From positions 124,001-188,000 of the forward strand of contig RWJK01001384.1 in assembly GCA_004335835.1 (NCBI GenBank): a DNA stretch of 64,000 bases. The letters run 5' to 3'. Numbering within the stretch: the stretch's first letter is position 1; each line of letters begins with the position of its first letter. The notes under the pieces were generated by a model that saw nothing but the letters and a program-made list of their open reading frames with translations, was not told the DNA's origin and did not search any database. This document shows positions 33,501 to 45,507 of the stretch, piece after piece. A program made the translations under genes and the position numbers. The stretch is from Scenedesmus sp. ARA3. Taxonomy: Eukaryota; Chlorophyta; Chlorophyceae; Sphaeropleales; Scenedesmaceae.

Positions 33501-35431
33501 TGTGCTGGCTAGTTGACCAAACTTGCTGCTGTCGCCGCTGCGCGGGCTCACTAATCATCAAACTGCTATGCTCAACCTCTTCCTGCAGGTGTACACATGG
33601 CCGTCATTTAACGCGGCGCATGGCTCGCAGCTGTCACCACCCTGCTGTCCGGGATCTTTGAGTTTGTTCTATTGTGCAAAATCATAATCCGCAGGTGTAC
33701 ACGTGGCCGTCATCCAACGCGGCGCATGGCTCGCTGCTGTCGCAGCCGACCAGCCTGGCCGCCAACGCGCTGCGCATGGATGGCATGCTCATGGGGCTGA
33801 TGGGGGCGGGCGACCTCATCGCAGAGTGAGTGACGTTATATATATGGGTGTATTTTTGCATTCTGTTCGCATTGTGTTGTTGCATTGTGTTGTTGCTGTG
33901 GGCCTTTGCGCAATGCTGGCGCTGACGCACACTTGCTCACATGCCACAAGCCAGTCGTGCTGCTGCACACATGCGAGTATGGTGGCCTGCTTGATGCTTT
34001 GGGTGATGGTGGAGACCGCATGGATGGCATGCTCATGGGGCTCATGGGGGCGGGCGATTTCATCGCAGAGTGAGTGACTTGCGGCGGCTGTCTGTTTGCA
34101 TTGTTTACTAAACATAGTATGTGCTGATGCCCACTGCGGCACTACCTCACGAGCTACATTCTAGCCGGGCCCCTGCATGCGGGTTGGTGGCCATCTCAAT
34201 GCTGTCTGTGGTGTTGGAGTCCACTTGGATGGCATGCTGATGTGGCTCAGGGAGAGGGAGGGGGCTGATTGCCGGGTGCATGCAGCAATTGGCTGTTCTG
34301 CAATGTTGGTTTGTTGCTTGCGCTGACATGCATGTTTCTGCATGAGGACATCCAGGTGCTGTGCAGCACTGCTGAGCAGAGCAACCCAGCGTGTACTGAC
34401 ATGACTAAGTCGGCTGCGCTTGTGCATCGTGCGCCTGTGGCGCAAGCAATGCGCACTTACACCAAGTTAAGCCAGACAGCTGCTGACATGACACTAGGTG
34501 CGAAGCTGTTACAGATCTGCGTGTCGCACGCCATCTGCTGACTTTTTTTGCTGTGCCCTGCAGCTTGACAGACAATGACAGCGACAGCGACATCGAGGGC
34601 GGAGGTCTCCTGACAGTCAACAACTCGCCAAACCCCGGCGCACCAGCAGCAGCGGCCAGTCCAGATGGTAGTGCTGCTGCTGCTGCTGGAGGCGGTGACG
34701 CTGCAGCTTCCGACGCACCGCCAGCAGCAGCAGCAGCAGCGCCTGCTGGCAGCTTGCGTGAGGCGCAGCAGCTGGCAAACTTGTACCGCAGCGGCGACAA
34801 GTCGCAGCTGCCGCTGCGCATGACGCTGCGGCTGCTTGCTGCTGGGCAGCCGGCTGCGGCTGGGCTGTACGCGGGCTTGCTGGGCAGCATGGAGGCGTGG
34901 CGGGGCGCGCCTGAGCACAGCGTGAAAGGGCTGCTGGATGTGCTGCGCACAGGTGGGGCCATGTGACTGTGTCCAGCTAGTACCCCTCCTTATGGTCCGA
35001 CTCTGCAGGTCCCGGTAAGTCTTGTGCAATGCTGGAGTGAGCACTGCGTGAAAGGGCTGCTTGATGTGCTGCGCACAGGTGAGGCGAAGGGGGAGGGGAT
35101 GCCATGGAATACTGGTGTGCCTGTGGCAGCCGCAGCAGAGTAATGATGTCAATGCTGGAGTGAGCGCAGCGTGAAAGGGCTGCTGGGTGTGCTGCGCGCA
35201 GGTGATATTGGCAGCTAGGCATGTTGGTGCGGCATGCAACATGGCGCAGGGTGTATGTTTGTCACGGAAATTCTGTTGTTAATTCAAGTCTAGAGTGAGC
35301 ACAGCGTGGAAGGGGCTGCTCGATGTGCTGCGCACAGGTGGGAGCGAGAGGGGGAGGGGGGGTCTATTGAACTGTTGATGCTTGTGCAGTGCTGGTGTGT
35401 GCTAGGGTGAGCACAGCGTGAAAGGGTTCCC

Positions 35432-35472
<41 letters not shown>

Positions 35473-36454
35473 ATGCTGCTGCTGCAGGTCCCTGCGAGCC
35501 TGCGCCGCAGCCGCCAGGCCTGGCCGTGCCGCTGCGCCCGCACCAGCTGCAGAGCTTGGCGCGCCTGTTGGCCCAGGAGCAGGCCCCTGGAGGCTTCAAC
35601 AGCCTGCTGTGGCAGAGTGTGGAGCTAGGGGGGCAGCGGCTGTGGCTGAGCCTGGTGCTGAGCAAGCTGTGTGCTGTGGCGCCGCCTGCCACAGTCACGG
35701 GCGGCTTTCTGTGTGACGAGATGGGCCTAGGTGAGTGAGACATACACTGGTTGTGCTGCTGTGGGGCTGGCTTGTGCCTGCTGCTGCATTGCCAGCCAGT
35801 TGCGGCGTCACCGTTGATGCTGCGCTCTTGGGGGGTTGCTAGTAGTGATGCAACTGGTGCTGTGATCAAGATGGCAAGACTAGCAGCGGCTGTGGCTGAG
35901 CCTGGTTCTGAGCAAGCTGTGTGCTGTGGCGCCGCCTGCCACAGTCACGGGCGGTTTCCTGTGTGACGAGATGGGCCTAGGTGAGTAAGGCTTGCCAAAT
36001 AAACGTATCTAGATTGCCCAACAGCTGCCGGTTTTTGCCTCCTCAAAGCAACCTCCAAACATAAGCTGCGTTCTATGATCTGATTTTGTTCTCCTTCATA
36101 AGTTTGGGCTTGCGCTGCGTTGTGGATCGTGGTGGTGCTGCTGGTGTCTTGAAAGTACTGCTATGTGGTCAGCTGCCTAGTCCGTCAGTCATGGCGTCGT
36201 TGTGGTGATGCACAATCGCTCGCGGCAGCTGAACACACAAAACTGGGTCGGTGAAGCTGGAAGCTTGCTTGATCACTCAGCTGCACATGGCGCTTAGGTG
36301 GATGACACAGCACGCACATACACATGCTGAACCTGTTGTTGCGGTGTGCTGATCCCCTGTCGCAGGCAAGACCATCACCATCCTGGGCCTCATATTGGCC
36401 AACCCTGTTGCTATTGCTGTTGCTGCGGTGTGCCTGTATTCACATGTGCTGCTG

Positions 36455-36490
<36 letters not shown>

Positions 36491-36846
36491 AGGCAAGACC
36501 ATCACCATTCTGGGCCTCATCCTTGCCAACCCTGCACCAGCAGTGCACACCACGCTGCCTGAGCCGCCGCCAGCACCACCCGCAGCAGCAGCAGCACGCA
36601 CGCCACGAGGCAAGGCTGCAAAGGGTGGCAGAGGCGGCAAAGCAGCGGCAGCCAAGGCAGCAGCAACGGCAGCAGCAGCAGCAGCAGCAGCAGCGGCAGC
36701 AGCGGCTGCGGCAGCAGCAGCAGATGCTGGTGCTGGCAGCAGTGCGAGCATGCAGCCGATTATAACTAGGCCGGGAGAGCGGCTGCCAGTCAAGCAGGGT
36801 GCTGCAGCAGGCAGCAAGCGTGGCAAAGCTGCCGCGGCTGATTCCT

Positions 36847-36878
<32 letters not shown>

Positions 36879-39292
36879 GCAGCAGATGATGGTGTGCTGC
36901 TTGGAGATAAGAAGGCGAAAGGCAAGGGCAAGCGCAAGCAGAGTGCCGGCAAGGACAGCAAAGCCAAGCGGCGCAAGAATGCATCAGGCACTGCCATAGA
37001 TCTCTGCAGCGATGAGGAGGAGGCAGGAGATGCAGCAGACAAGAGCACAGCAGCAGCAGAGGGTGAAGCAGCTGCTGCAGCAGCAGCGTCGGCCGGGCGG
37101 GGCCGGGGCCGTGGCAGAGGGCGCGGCAGGGGCGGCCGCAGCGGCGGTAGAGGTGGCAGCAGCAGCGCGCTTGATGAGGTCATGGAAGGAGTGATGCAGC
37201 GGCTGCTGGGCAAAGATGGGCCTCACGTTGATGAGGCTGTTGCGGTGAGGGCAGGGGGGTGGGGCAGTGGGGGTGGGCTAGTGAGGGTTAGGGTTTTAGG
37301 GTTTGGTGTAGGGTTGAGGTCATGGAAGGAGTGATGCAGCGGCTGCTGGGCAAGGATGGGCCACATGTGGACGAGGCTGTTGCGGTGAGGGCAGTAGGGT
37401 TGGGCAGTGGGGTCGTGGGGGTGGAGGGCTGAGGGTTTTGTTTAGGGTTCTGGTCATGGAGGGTGTGATGCGGCAGCTGCTGGGCAAAGATGGGCGACAT
37501 GTTGATGAGGCTGTTGCGGTGAGGGCACTGGGGGTGGGGACTGGAAGGGATTAGGGTTGAATGCAATTGCTAAGGTGAGGTCACGGAGGGTGTTTTGCGG
37601 CGGCTGCTGGGAAAGGATGGGCCACATGTGGACGAGGCTGTGCAAGTGAGGCAGCAGGAGGAGCGCAATGATCATAGTGAGTCTTTAACCTGTAGAGAAG
37701 TTTAAAGAGGGTTCTTGTTGTGCATGCCATACATCACAACAAGCGTCGGTCCCTACTGCTGTGTCTCTGACTGCGGCCCAGACAATGCATGCTTTACGTC
37801 CCCAGCTATTCACTGAGATGCATAATTTCCTCAAAATGTTTCTCTGCGCCACGTGTCCCGCCACAGGCTTTTGAGGAGGCCGAGGCAGCAGCAGCGCTGC
37901 CTCGCGTCGGTGGTGGACAGACATTGCATACTCTACGTTGTCTGCATCATGTGACACCTTTGCTCTTCCTGCTGCCCGCAGGCTTTTGAAGAGGCTGAGG
38001 CAGCAGAGGCAGCAGCAGCGCTGCCTCGCGTGGGTGGTGGCGGCCTGCTGTACAGCCGTGCCACGCTTGTGGTGTGTGCGGTGAGCCTGGTGGGGCAGTG
38101 GCAGGATGAGGCGGCCGACAAGACAAGGTTGGAGGGCGGCAGCAGCCTGCGCATCTTTAAGTACCACGGGCCCGGCAGGGACAAGGTGCGGCCTGGCTTT
38201 GTGCTTTTTTGTGCGTCCAAGTACGCGTCGCTTGTTTCTAACTAGGTTGCCGCGGGCCTGGCAATGACTCGGTGAGCGCTGGCTGCATGGCTTGGTGCAC
38301 CTTGTTTGGATGTGTGGTGGTGTGTGCGGTGAGCCTGGTGGGGCAGTGGCAGGACGAGGCGGCGGACAAGACAAGGTTGGAGGGCGGCAGCAGCCTGCGC
38401 ATATTCAAGTACCACGGGCCCGGCAGGGACAAGGTGGGGACTGGCTGCATGGCTTGCCTCATTTTGTGTGCATTGGGAGGTTGCTGCATAGTTGTTGAGA
38501 TGCTGCGGGCCTGGCAAAGGCGGGGTGTGCGCTGGCGGCATGGCTTGGTAACTCTGTTTTGTTTGTGGGGTGGTGTGTGCGGTGAGCCTGGTGGGGCAGT
38601 GGCAGGATGAGGCGGCCGACAAGACGCGCCTGGAGGGCGGCAGCAGCCTGCGCATATTCAAGTACCATGGGCCCGGCAGGGACAAGGTGCGTGGGGCTGG
38701 CTGCATTTCAATGCTTGGTAGCACTTCATAGCCAGCCAGCAGGCCAGAAAACATATGTGACGGACTGTGCCATGCTGACAAATCATGGTGGTAGCCACTT
38801 TAACCATAGCCATGGGTTAACACATGGCATCCAGGCAAGATGCACAGCTGCTGAAGCCTTGCTGCGCGTTACTTGCTGCTGCTTGTCGCAGGTGACGCTG
38901 CAGCAGCTGGCTGCTGATTATGATGTGGTGGTTACCACCTACTCGACACTGGTGGGTGGGCGGGCATGCTGCTTGGCTTTGGGCAGTGCGGGGCTGCAGT
39001 AGCAGGTTCTGGATGGGTGGAAGGGCATGCTACTTGTCTTTTGGCCATGGGTCATGCTGCTTGTCTTTGTGGCTGGTGGGCGGGCGGGCATGCTGCTTGG
39101 CTGCGTGCTGTGCAAGGCTGCAGCAGCAGGTTCTGGCAGGTCACGCAAGCTGTCACTGCGGTGTTTTCTCAGTGTATACAGACCAACAGGAGTAGCGCAG
39201 CTGAGTTGCTTGTGTGGTGCACGAGCTTGGGCTGGGTTTATGCAAGATGCAGCGACAAGGCCACAGCTGTCCTCGTCAGCTCACCACGTTGG

Positions 39293-39323
<31 letters not shown>

Positions 39324-42300
39324 TTTGCTGGTGGTGCTGCTGCTGCTGGTGCTGCTGCTGCTGCTGCTGCTGCTGCAGGTGGCTGACTGTGGTGCGCATG
39401 CGCTGCCGCCTTTGGAGCAGATTCAGTGGTGGTGAGTGTGTGCTGTTGTATGTAAGTTGGGGCCACATAGTACATGGCAGGCACCGCGCTCACATGGCTG
39501 CATCCTGCATCTGTTGGCAGTTGCATGCGAGCAATGTGTTTTGACCATTGGACACGGGGCAGTGCAGCATTGCGCATTGCAGCGCTGCAGGCCTGTTGCT
39601 GCAACTCTGCAGTTGGTGTGACGACTGCTGGCTGTGCTGTTTGTTGCGGCACTGTGGAACGTCCCAGGCATGTTGTGCTGGACTGCAGGCGCGTTATGTT
39701 CGACTCGCCTATGTTTCATTTTGACTTCGACGTATGTGTTTGTTGCATGGCTGTTGTGTCCCTGCAGGCGTGTCGTGTTTGATGAGGGCCATATACCGAA
39801 GAACGTGCCCAGCGGCAGCAGCTGGGCAGACTGATGCTGAGGCTGCCTGATTTCGACCTTCACTTTGTTGCTTGGCTGTTGTGTCCCTGCAGGCGTGTCG
39901 TGTTTGACGAGGGCCATGCGCTGAAGAACGTGTCCAGCGGCACCACCAGGGCAGCAGTGGCGCTGCCTGCGCCGCACCGCTGGGTGGTCACGGTGAGCGC
40001 AGCGCTCGACACAACACGATGCAATGACAAACGTGCAGTACCAGTTGGTTATCTCGCGCCCATTGTTGCTAGGTGTGGTGCAGGTACATTGAGGTTGTGT
40101 AAGGGACACTGAGCACTGCAACTGCAGCCCCAGCACTTGCTTTGTGTCAGATGGAGAGCAACAACATCTAGGACGGGTTGCTGACACTGGCTGCACACCC
40201 TCTGTGCATGCTCGCTGCTGTGCGTTCTTCCTGCGGCACACAACAACATGTAAATACTTTCCCACTCGTATTATTACACAGACTGCTGACAAGGGTGCAC
40301 ACCTGCTGCATGTGCACGTGCATATCTTTCTTGCTGTCTGCAGGGCACGCCCATTGGCGGTGACGTGGCCGACCTGCAGGGCCAGTTTGCGGCGCTGCAG
40401 CTGTGGCCCTTCAACGTGCCCAGCTGGTTCCACGACAATGTGAGTGGTGGGCTGGTGTGGCGGCTGGAGGCATGTGCCTGCAGGCGCTGATGGTGTGCTT
40501 GCATGCATGCATTCTATGGTGCACCTGGCAAGCATTGCAGTGCATCCCTGGCTGTGCTCTCTGGCTAGTTGCTGCTGCGCGTGCACGCATTCGCATGGGA
40601 ATCAAATATGGCTGGCTATTGTTTTGGTGAGACCAGTGGCGTGGATAGCAGCCCACTTGGCTCCTGACGCTTCATGGTTCACAAGCGCCCTGACAGGAAT
40701 GCTGCTGCTGCTTGCTGTTGCAGGTGAAGCACCCCTTCTCCCGCCACATGCTCAACAACAGGCAGCGCAGCAGGTGGGGCAATGGACATTGAACCGTGAT
40801 CCATATGCAGCCTGCAGCATGCACCGGCGCAGCGCAGGGGCTGCCGTGTTGCATGCCGTTACTTGCTGTGCTAGTGTGATACCACTGCTGACATGTGTTT
40901 GCTGCTGCTGCTTCCGCTGCTGCTGCTGCAGGCAATACAGCCCGCTGCCGCTGGTGCACGTGCTGTGTGGCCTGGTCACGCGCCACACCAAGGAGCAGCA
41001 GCTGGACGGCCAGGCCGTGCTCAGCCTGCCGGCCAAGACGCTGCTGGACGTGCCAGGTGAGGTGGAATGATAGGCAGCTTGCGGGTTGCGTTGCACTGCG
41101 TTGCGTTGCATTGGTTCATGCCTGACCTCTAAAGGGCTTGATTGGATGCTCAGACTGCCGCCCAAGACGCTGCTGGACGTGCCTGGTGAGGGCTGAAAGC
41201 TGCACGGCAGGCACAGCTTGCAGCATGCAGTGCGTTGCGTTGCCTGAGGCTGGCGTGTGAGGGGCTTGTATGCTGTTGGATCTATGGATGCACAGGTCGC
41301 AAATAATGTCAAAGCATTGCAGCAAACACCATCTCATTGTCACTGTCGCTGTCACCTCAATCATCTGCATGCAGTGGTGCTGAACGTGGAGGAGGCTGCG
41401 GCCTACAAGGAGGCGTATGCGCGGGCGCGGGCCATCTGGCTCAAGCTGGCTGCAGCAGGCCCGGCGCAGATCAACCGCCACATCCTGGCAGCCATGAGCC
41501 TGCTGCTGCCGCAACGGCGCATCTGCAGCGGCGGGCGGCTGAGCAACAGCGACATGCAGGTGGGCCTGTGGTTGGGGGTGGCGGCTATTGCGGCTGTGTG
41601 TGTTTTGCGTGTTTGGATGGCAGCTCTGTGTGTATTGTGTTGGCAGACAGACAGGGCTTGCAGTACACTTGGATATATGTTTGACCAGTTGTAGCAGCAG
41701 ATATTTGTGCGGCACACAGCGATTTGCGCGCCTTCTGGCCGGCAACCCGGCACCCCAGGCACCTCTGTACATGTGTGTTGCCGCATGCCCATGCTGCTGC
41801 TGCTGCTGCTCATCACCACTGCTCACACACTGCCCACGCGTAGGTTAGCAATATGTGCCTGTTTCAAACCCACGACACTCATGTACATCTGTCCCACATG
41901 TCCACACCGCTGTTGCTGATCATCACTGCCTACACACAGGTCCGCGACATCGACCTGTCCCGCACGCTGGGCGACCTGCCCATCTCTCCCGAGGCACTGG
42001 CAGCAGCAGCCGCAGCCACCAGCAGCCTGCTGACGGCTGGGCTGCCCTGTGCTGGCGTGGCTGCCCCTGAGGATGCGGAGTGTGTGGTGTGCCTTGATGT
42101 TCTGGAGGTGCCAGTGGTGACACCATGTGGCCACTGGTTCTGCAAGGTGAGGATGTTGTTATTTAGGGTTGCGTATGATCCACACACGCTTGGAGGCATG
42201 CGTGCATAGGCTATGTACATGGGGAGTTGCGCACAGCTTGCATTTGACATTAGTAAGGAGATCACCAGCCAGGTATTCGGATTGCGTGCTCCAGCAGCTG

Positions 42301-45300
42301 ACATGCAAGCAGGGTTGCGGGAGTGTGTGGTGTGCCTGGACGTGCTGGAGGTGCCGGTGGTGACGCCCTGCAACTACTGGTTCTGCAAGGTGAGGATGTT
42401 ATTGTTTGCATGCATGCATGCATGCTCGCATGTGAACTACACGCAGGTAATTGCGCATTAGTTCTGCAAGGTGAGGTGCTAGCTTTGTGGCATAATTCAG
42501 GCGTTAATAAAGACTTCAAACAGACTTCAAACAGACTTCAAACAGGTGGATGGCTCATCCTCTGGCTATGCTCTGTCAGCTGCATGCATCAACCTCTACC
42601 ATGCCTGTGTACTTTGCCGTGTGGCTGCACTTTGTGCAGGAGTGCATCCTGAGCTGCCTGCAGAGCAAGAAGCTGTGCCCGCTGTGCCGCTCCGGCATCA
42701 GCAGCAAAGACCTGAAGGCCGGCCTGGTGGAGCAGCAGCAGCAGGCAGATGAGGAGGACTGGGCGGCAGCGGCAGCAGCAGCAGAAGCTGGCGCGGAGGA
42801 CGGCTCGCGGGTGGTGGTGTGTGACAGCAAGTTGAAGGTGCTGCTCAAGGTGAGGCAGTAGACATGGTTTGAGGCAAGCAGCGTGCAAGCACTAGTCTTG
42901 AGGTTGCCTGAGGGAGGTTGCCCGAGGGATATGGTTGCAGGGGAGGAGCGGGTTGGTGGTGTGTGACAGCAAGCTGAAGGTGCTGCTCAAGGTGAGGCAG
43001 TAGACATGGTTTTGAGGCAAGCAACGTCTCAGGAGTCCTGCTGAGTCCTGAGGTTGCAGAGCATGCAGAGCTTGCCTGGCAGCTGTAATTGTCAGCTTTA
43101 CGATTGTGGTCAGTAATTGTATGGTAGCCTGATACTTGCGTTTGCACATTTCCTTAGCGATGTTCTGAGTCGCTGAGTCCTGCTGCTGTTTGGTGGTGCT
43201 TGCTACTGCTGTGCCCGTGCAGGAGCTGGCAGCAATGCGTGCCGCAGACCCCAGCAGCAAGGTGGGCAGGAAATGACGCAGCCCATGCATGCAGCTGCTG
43301 CTGAACTGTGTCGCTTTTTGCTGGCTGTAGCAGCCAGCTTAGCAGCAGTGCATCCGCGGCTGTACAGTGTGCCTGCCTGCCTGCCATGCATGCGCCCCAC
43401 AAGATCACTCCCGGCAGCATTCTTGCTTAGAGCATGCCCTGGATGTACAAAAGCGCTGAACGGTAAATATTTTACATGCAGCGTAGCCGTCAACACAGCA
43501 CAACATATCTGACTTGCAGGCCCTCTCTGCTCTGCACCTAATTCCACATGTACCCAACCGCCGAAACTGCTGCTGCTTTTGCTGCTGCTGCTGCTGCTGC
43601 CGGTCAGGCGCTGGTGTTCACGCAGTACAACAGCACGCTGGAGTGGCTCAAGAAGGCGCTGCCTGCAGCCGGCTTTGGCTTCCGCTCCATCAGCGGCAGC
43701 ATGCCGCTCAACCAGCGCACAGCAGCCATCAAGAACTTCCAGAAGGACCCGCCCACCACAGGTTGGGGAAGATTAGGGGGCCAGAATGCTGGTGTGCCAT
43801 GTTTCCGCTACAATTGTGCATGCCAGCAGCCTGTGCACTGCTGTTTTGGGCATGGCAGGGTACCATCAACTGCCCTGGTTGTGATTTCAGTGTAGAATCA
43901 AACGGCACAGCTGTTGCAGCAACCCTCACGCGTGTTGTGCGCCGCTGCCCGCCCATTCGCTGCCCGCAGTGTTTCTGCTGAGTGTGCGCAGCGGCGCCTG
44001 CGGCATCAACCTGACTGCAGCCAACCACGTGTTCCTGCTGGAGCCGTGCTTGAACCCTGCACTGGAGGAGCAGGCCATCGGTGAGTAGAGTGCAGCAGCA
44101 TGTGTGGACGGTGTACTACTGTCGCTGCTGCTACGTGTTACTGCTGGAGTCCTGGGGACTATTGCTAGTGTTGGCACAGTAGCTTGCGCCAATTAGTTGA
44201 CGCTTGGTGTTCCGTGCTGCTGCCGTGCAGGGCGCGCGTGGCGCATGGGCCAGCGGCGCGAGGTGGTGGTCAAGCGGCTGTTTGTCAAGGTGCGCTGCTC
44301 TGGCATGTGATTGCTTCGGCTTGAGAACCACGGGCCTCCAGGAAACTGTCACACACGGCGAGATTGCAGGGCAATGTAATACTTCCAACCTATGTTACGT
44401 GCACTCCTGCTGGCTGCCACCTTACACAAGGCGCAAGTGATGCTGCTGTTGGCCGGCTGAGCTCCCTTGACACTCAAGTCAGCCAAAATGCATCTAGGCC
44501 CCAGCAACTGCAGCCGCCACTGTGCTGACTTCTCAACTCCGTTGCAAGTTGTCCACGTGTCACTCAACATGATGTTGTGGCCGGCTTGCAGGGCTCAATC
44601 GAGGAGAAGATCATGCAGCTGGCTGAAGCACGCCGCAGCGGCGCACACGTGCCGGGTACCAGCCGCTGGGCCGACGTCGCGCCGGCAGCAGCAGCAGCAG
44701 CAGGCCCGTCCACCGGCTTCCGCGGCGCAGCGGCAGCAGCAGCAGCGGCGGCAGCAGCAGCGCAGGCGACGGCAGGGGCGTTGAAGGCAGATAGCCAGAG
44801 GGTGCGTGCTGCTGAGCTGGAGAGCTTGTTTGCAACGCCTAGCTTGCCTCCTGCAGCACCGCTGCCTTCAGGTCCAGCCGCAGCAGCAGCAGCAGCAGGG
44901 CCGTCTAGTTCAGCAGCAGCTGCTGCTTCTGCAGGGTCTTCTCGTGCAGCTGCTGCTAGGTCTTCGCGTGCTGCTGCAGCTGGTTCGTCACGCGCTGCAG
45001 CTGCAGCAGCTGCAGCAGCAAATGCTGCTGCTGAGGCTGGTCAAACGTTTGACTCGCACGTGTTTGACCAGCAGCTGGAGCGGCAGCTGGCAGTAGCTGG
45101 CCTGCTGGCTGGCAGCAGCAGGGCAGCAGCGTGGGCAGATGTTATCGCAGGGGCTGCAGCTGCAGCTGCTGCTAATGGTGTGCCTGCTGCTGTTGGAGTC
45201 AGGCAGAGCCGCCGGGCGCGTGCAGCAGCAGAGCTGAGGGTGCAGCGGCTAGCACAGCAGGACTCTGAGGATGAGGAGCAGCAGCAGCAGCAGCAGGGTA

Positions 45301-45463
45301 GGCGGCAGCGGGGTCGGGGAGGCAGTGGGGTCGGGAGGCGGAGAAGGCGAGCAGGCAGTGATGAAGATGATTACATGCCAGATGGTGCGGTGGCAGGAGC
45401 AGCTGCAGCTGCAGCAGCAGCAGCAGAGGTTACACCAGGCGGCAGGCGGCGGAACAGCCTCGC

Positions 45464-45507
<44 letters not shown>

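Noticed and set aside
38272..38610. Separate small gene over the helicase exon 12 copies
   Set aside because: The frame is the duplicated helicase exon read through intron; it has no start context of its own.
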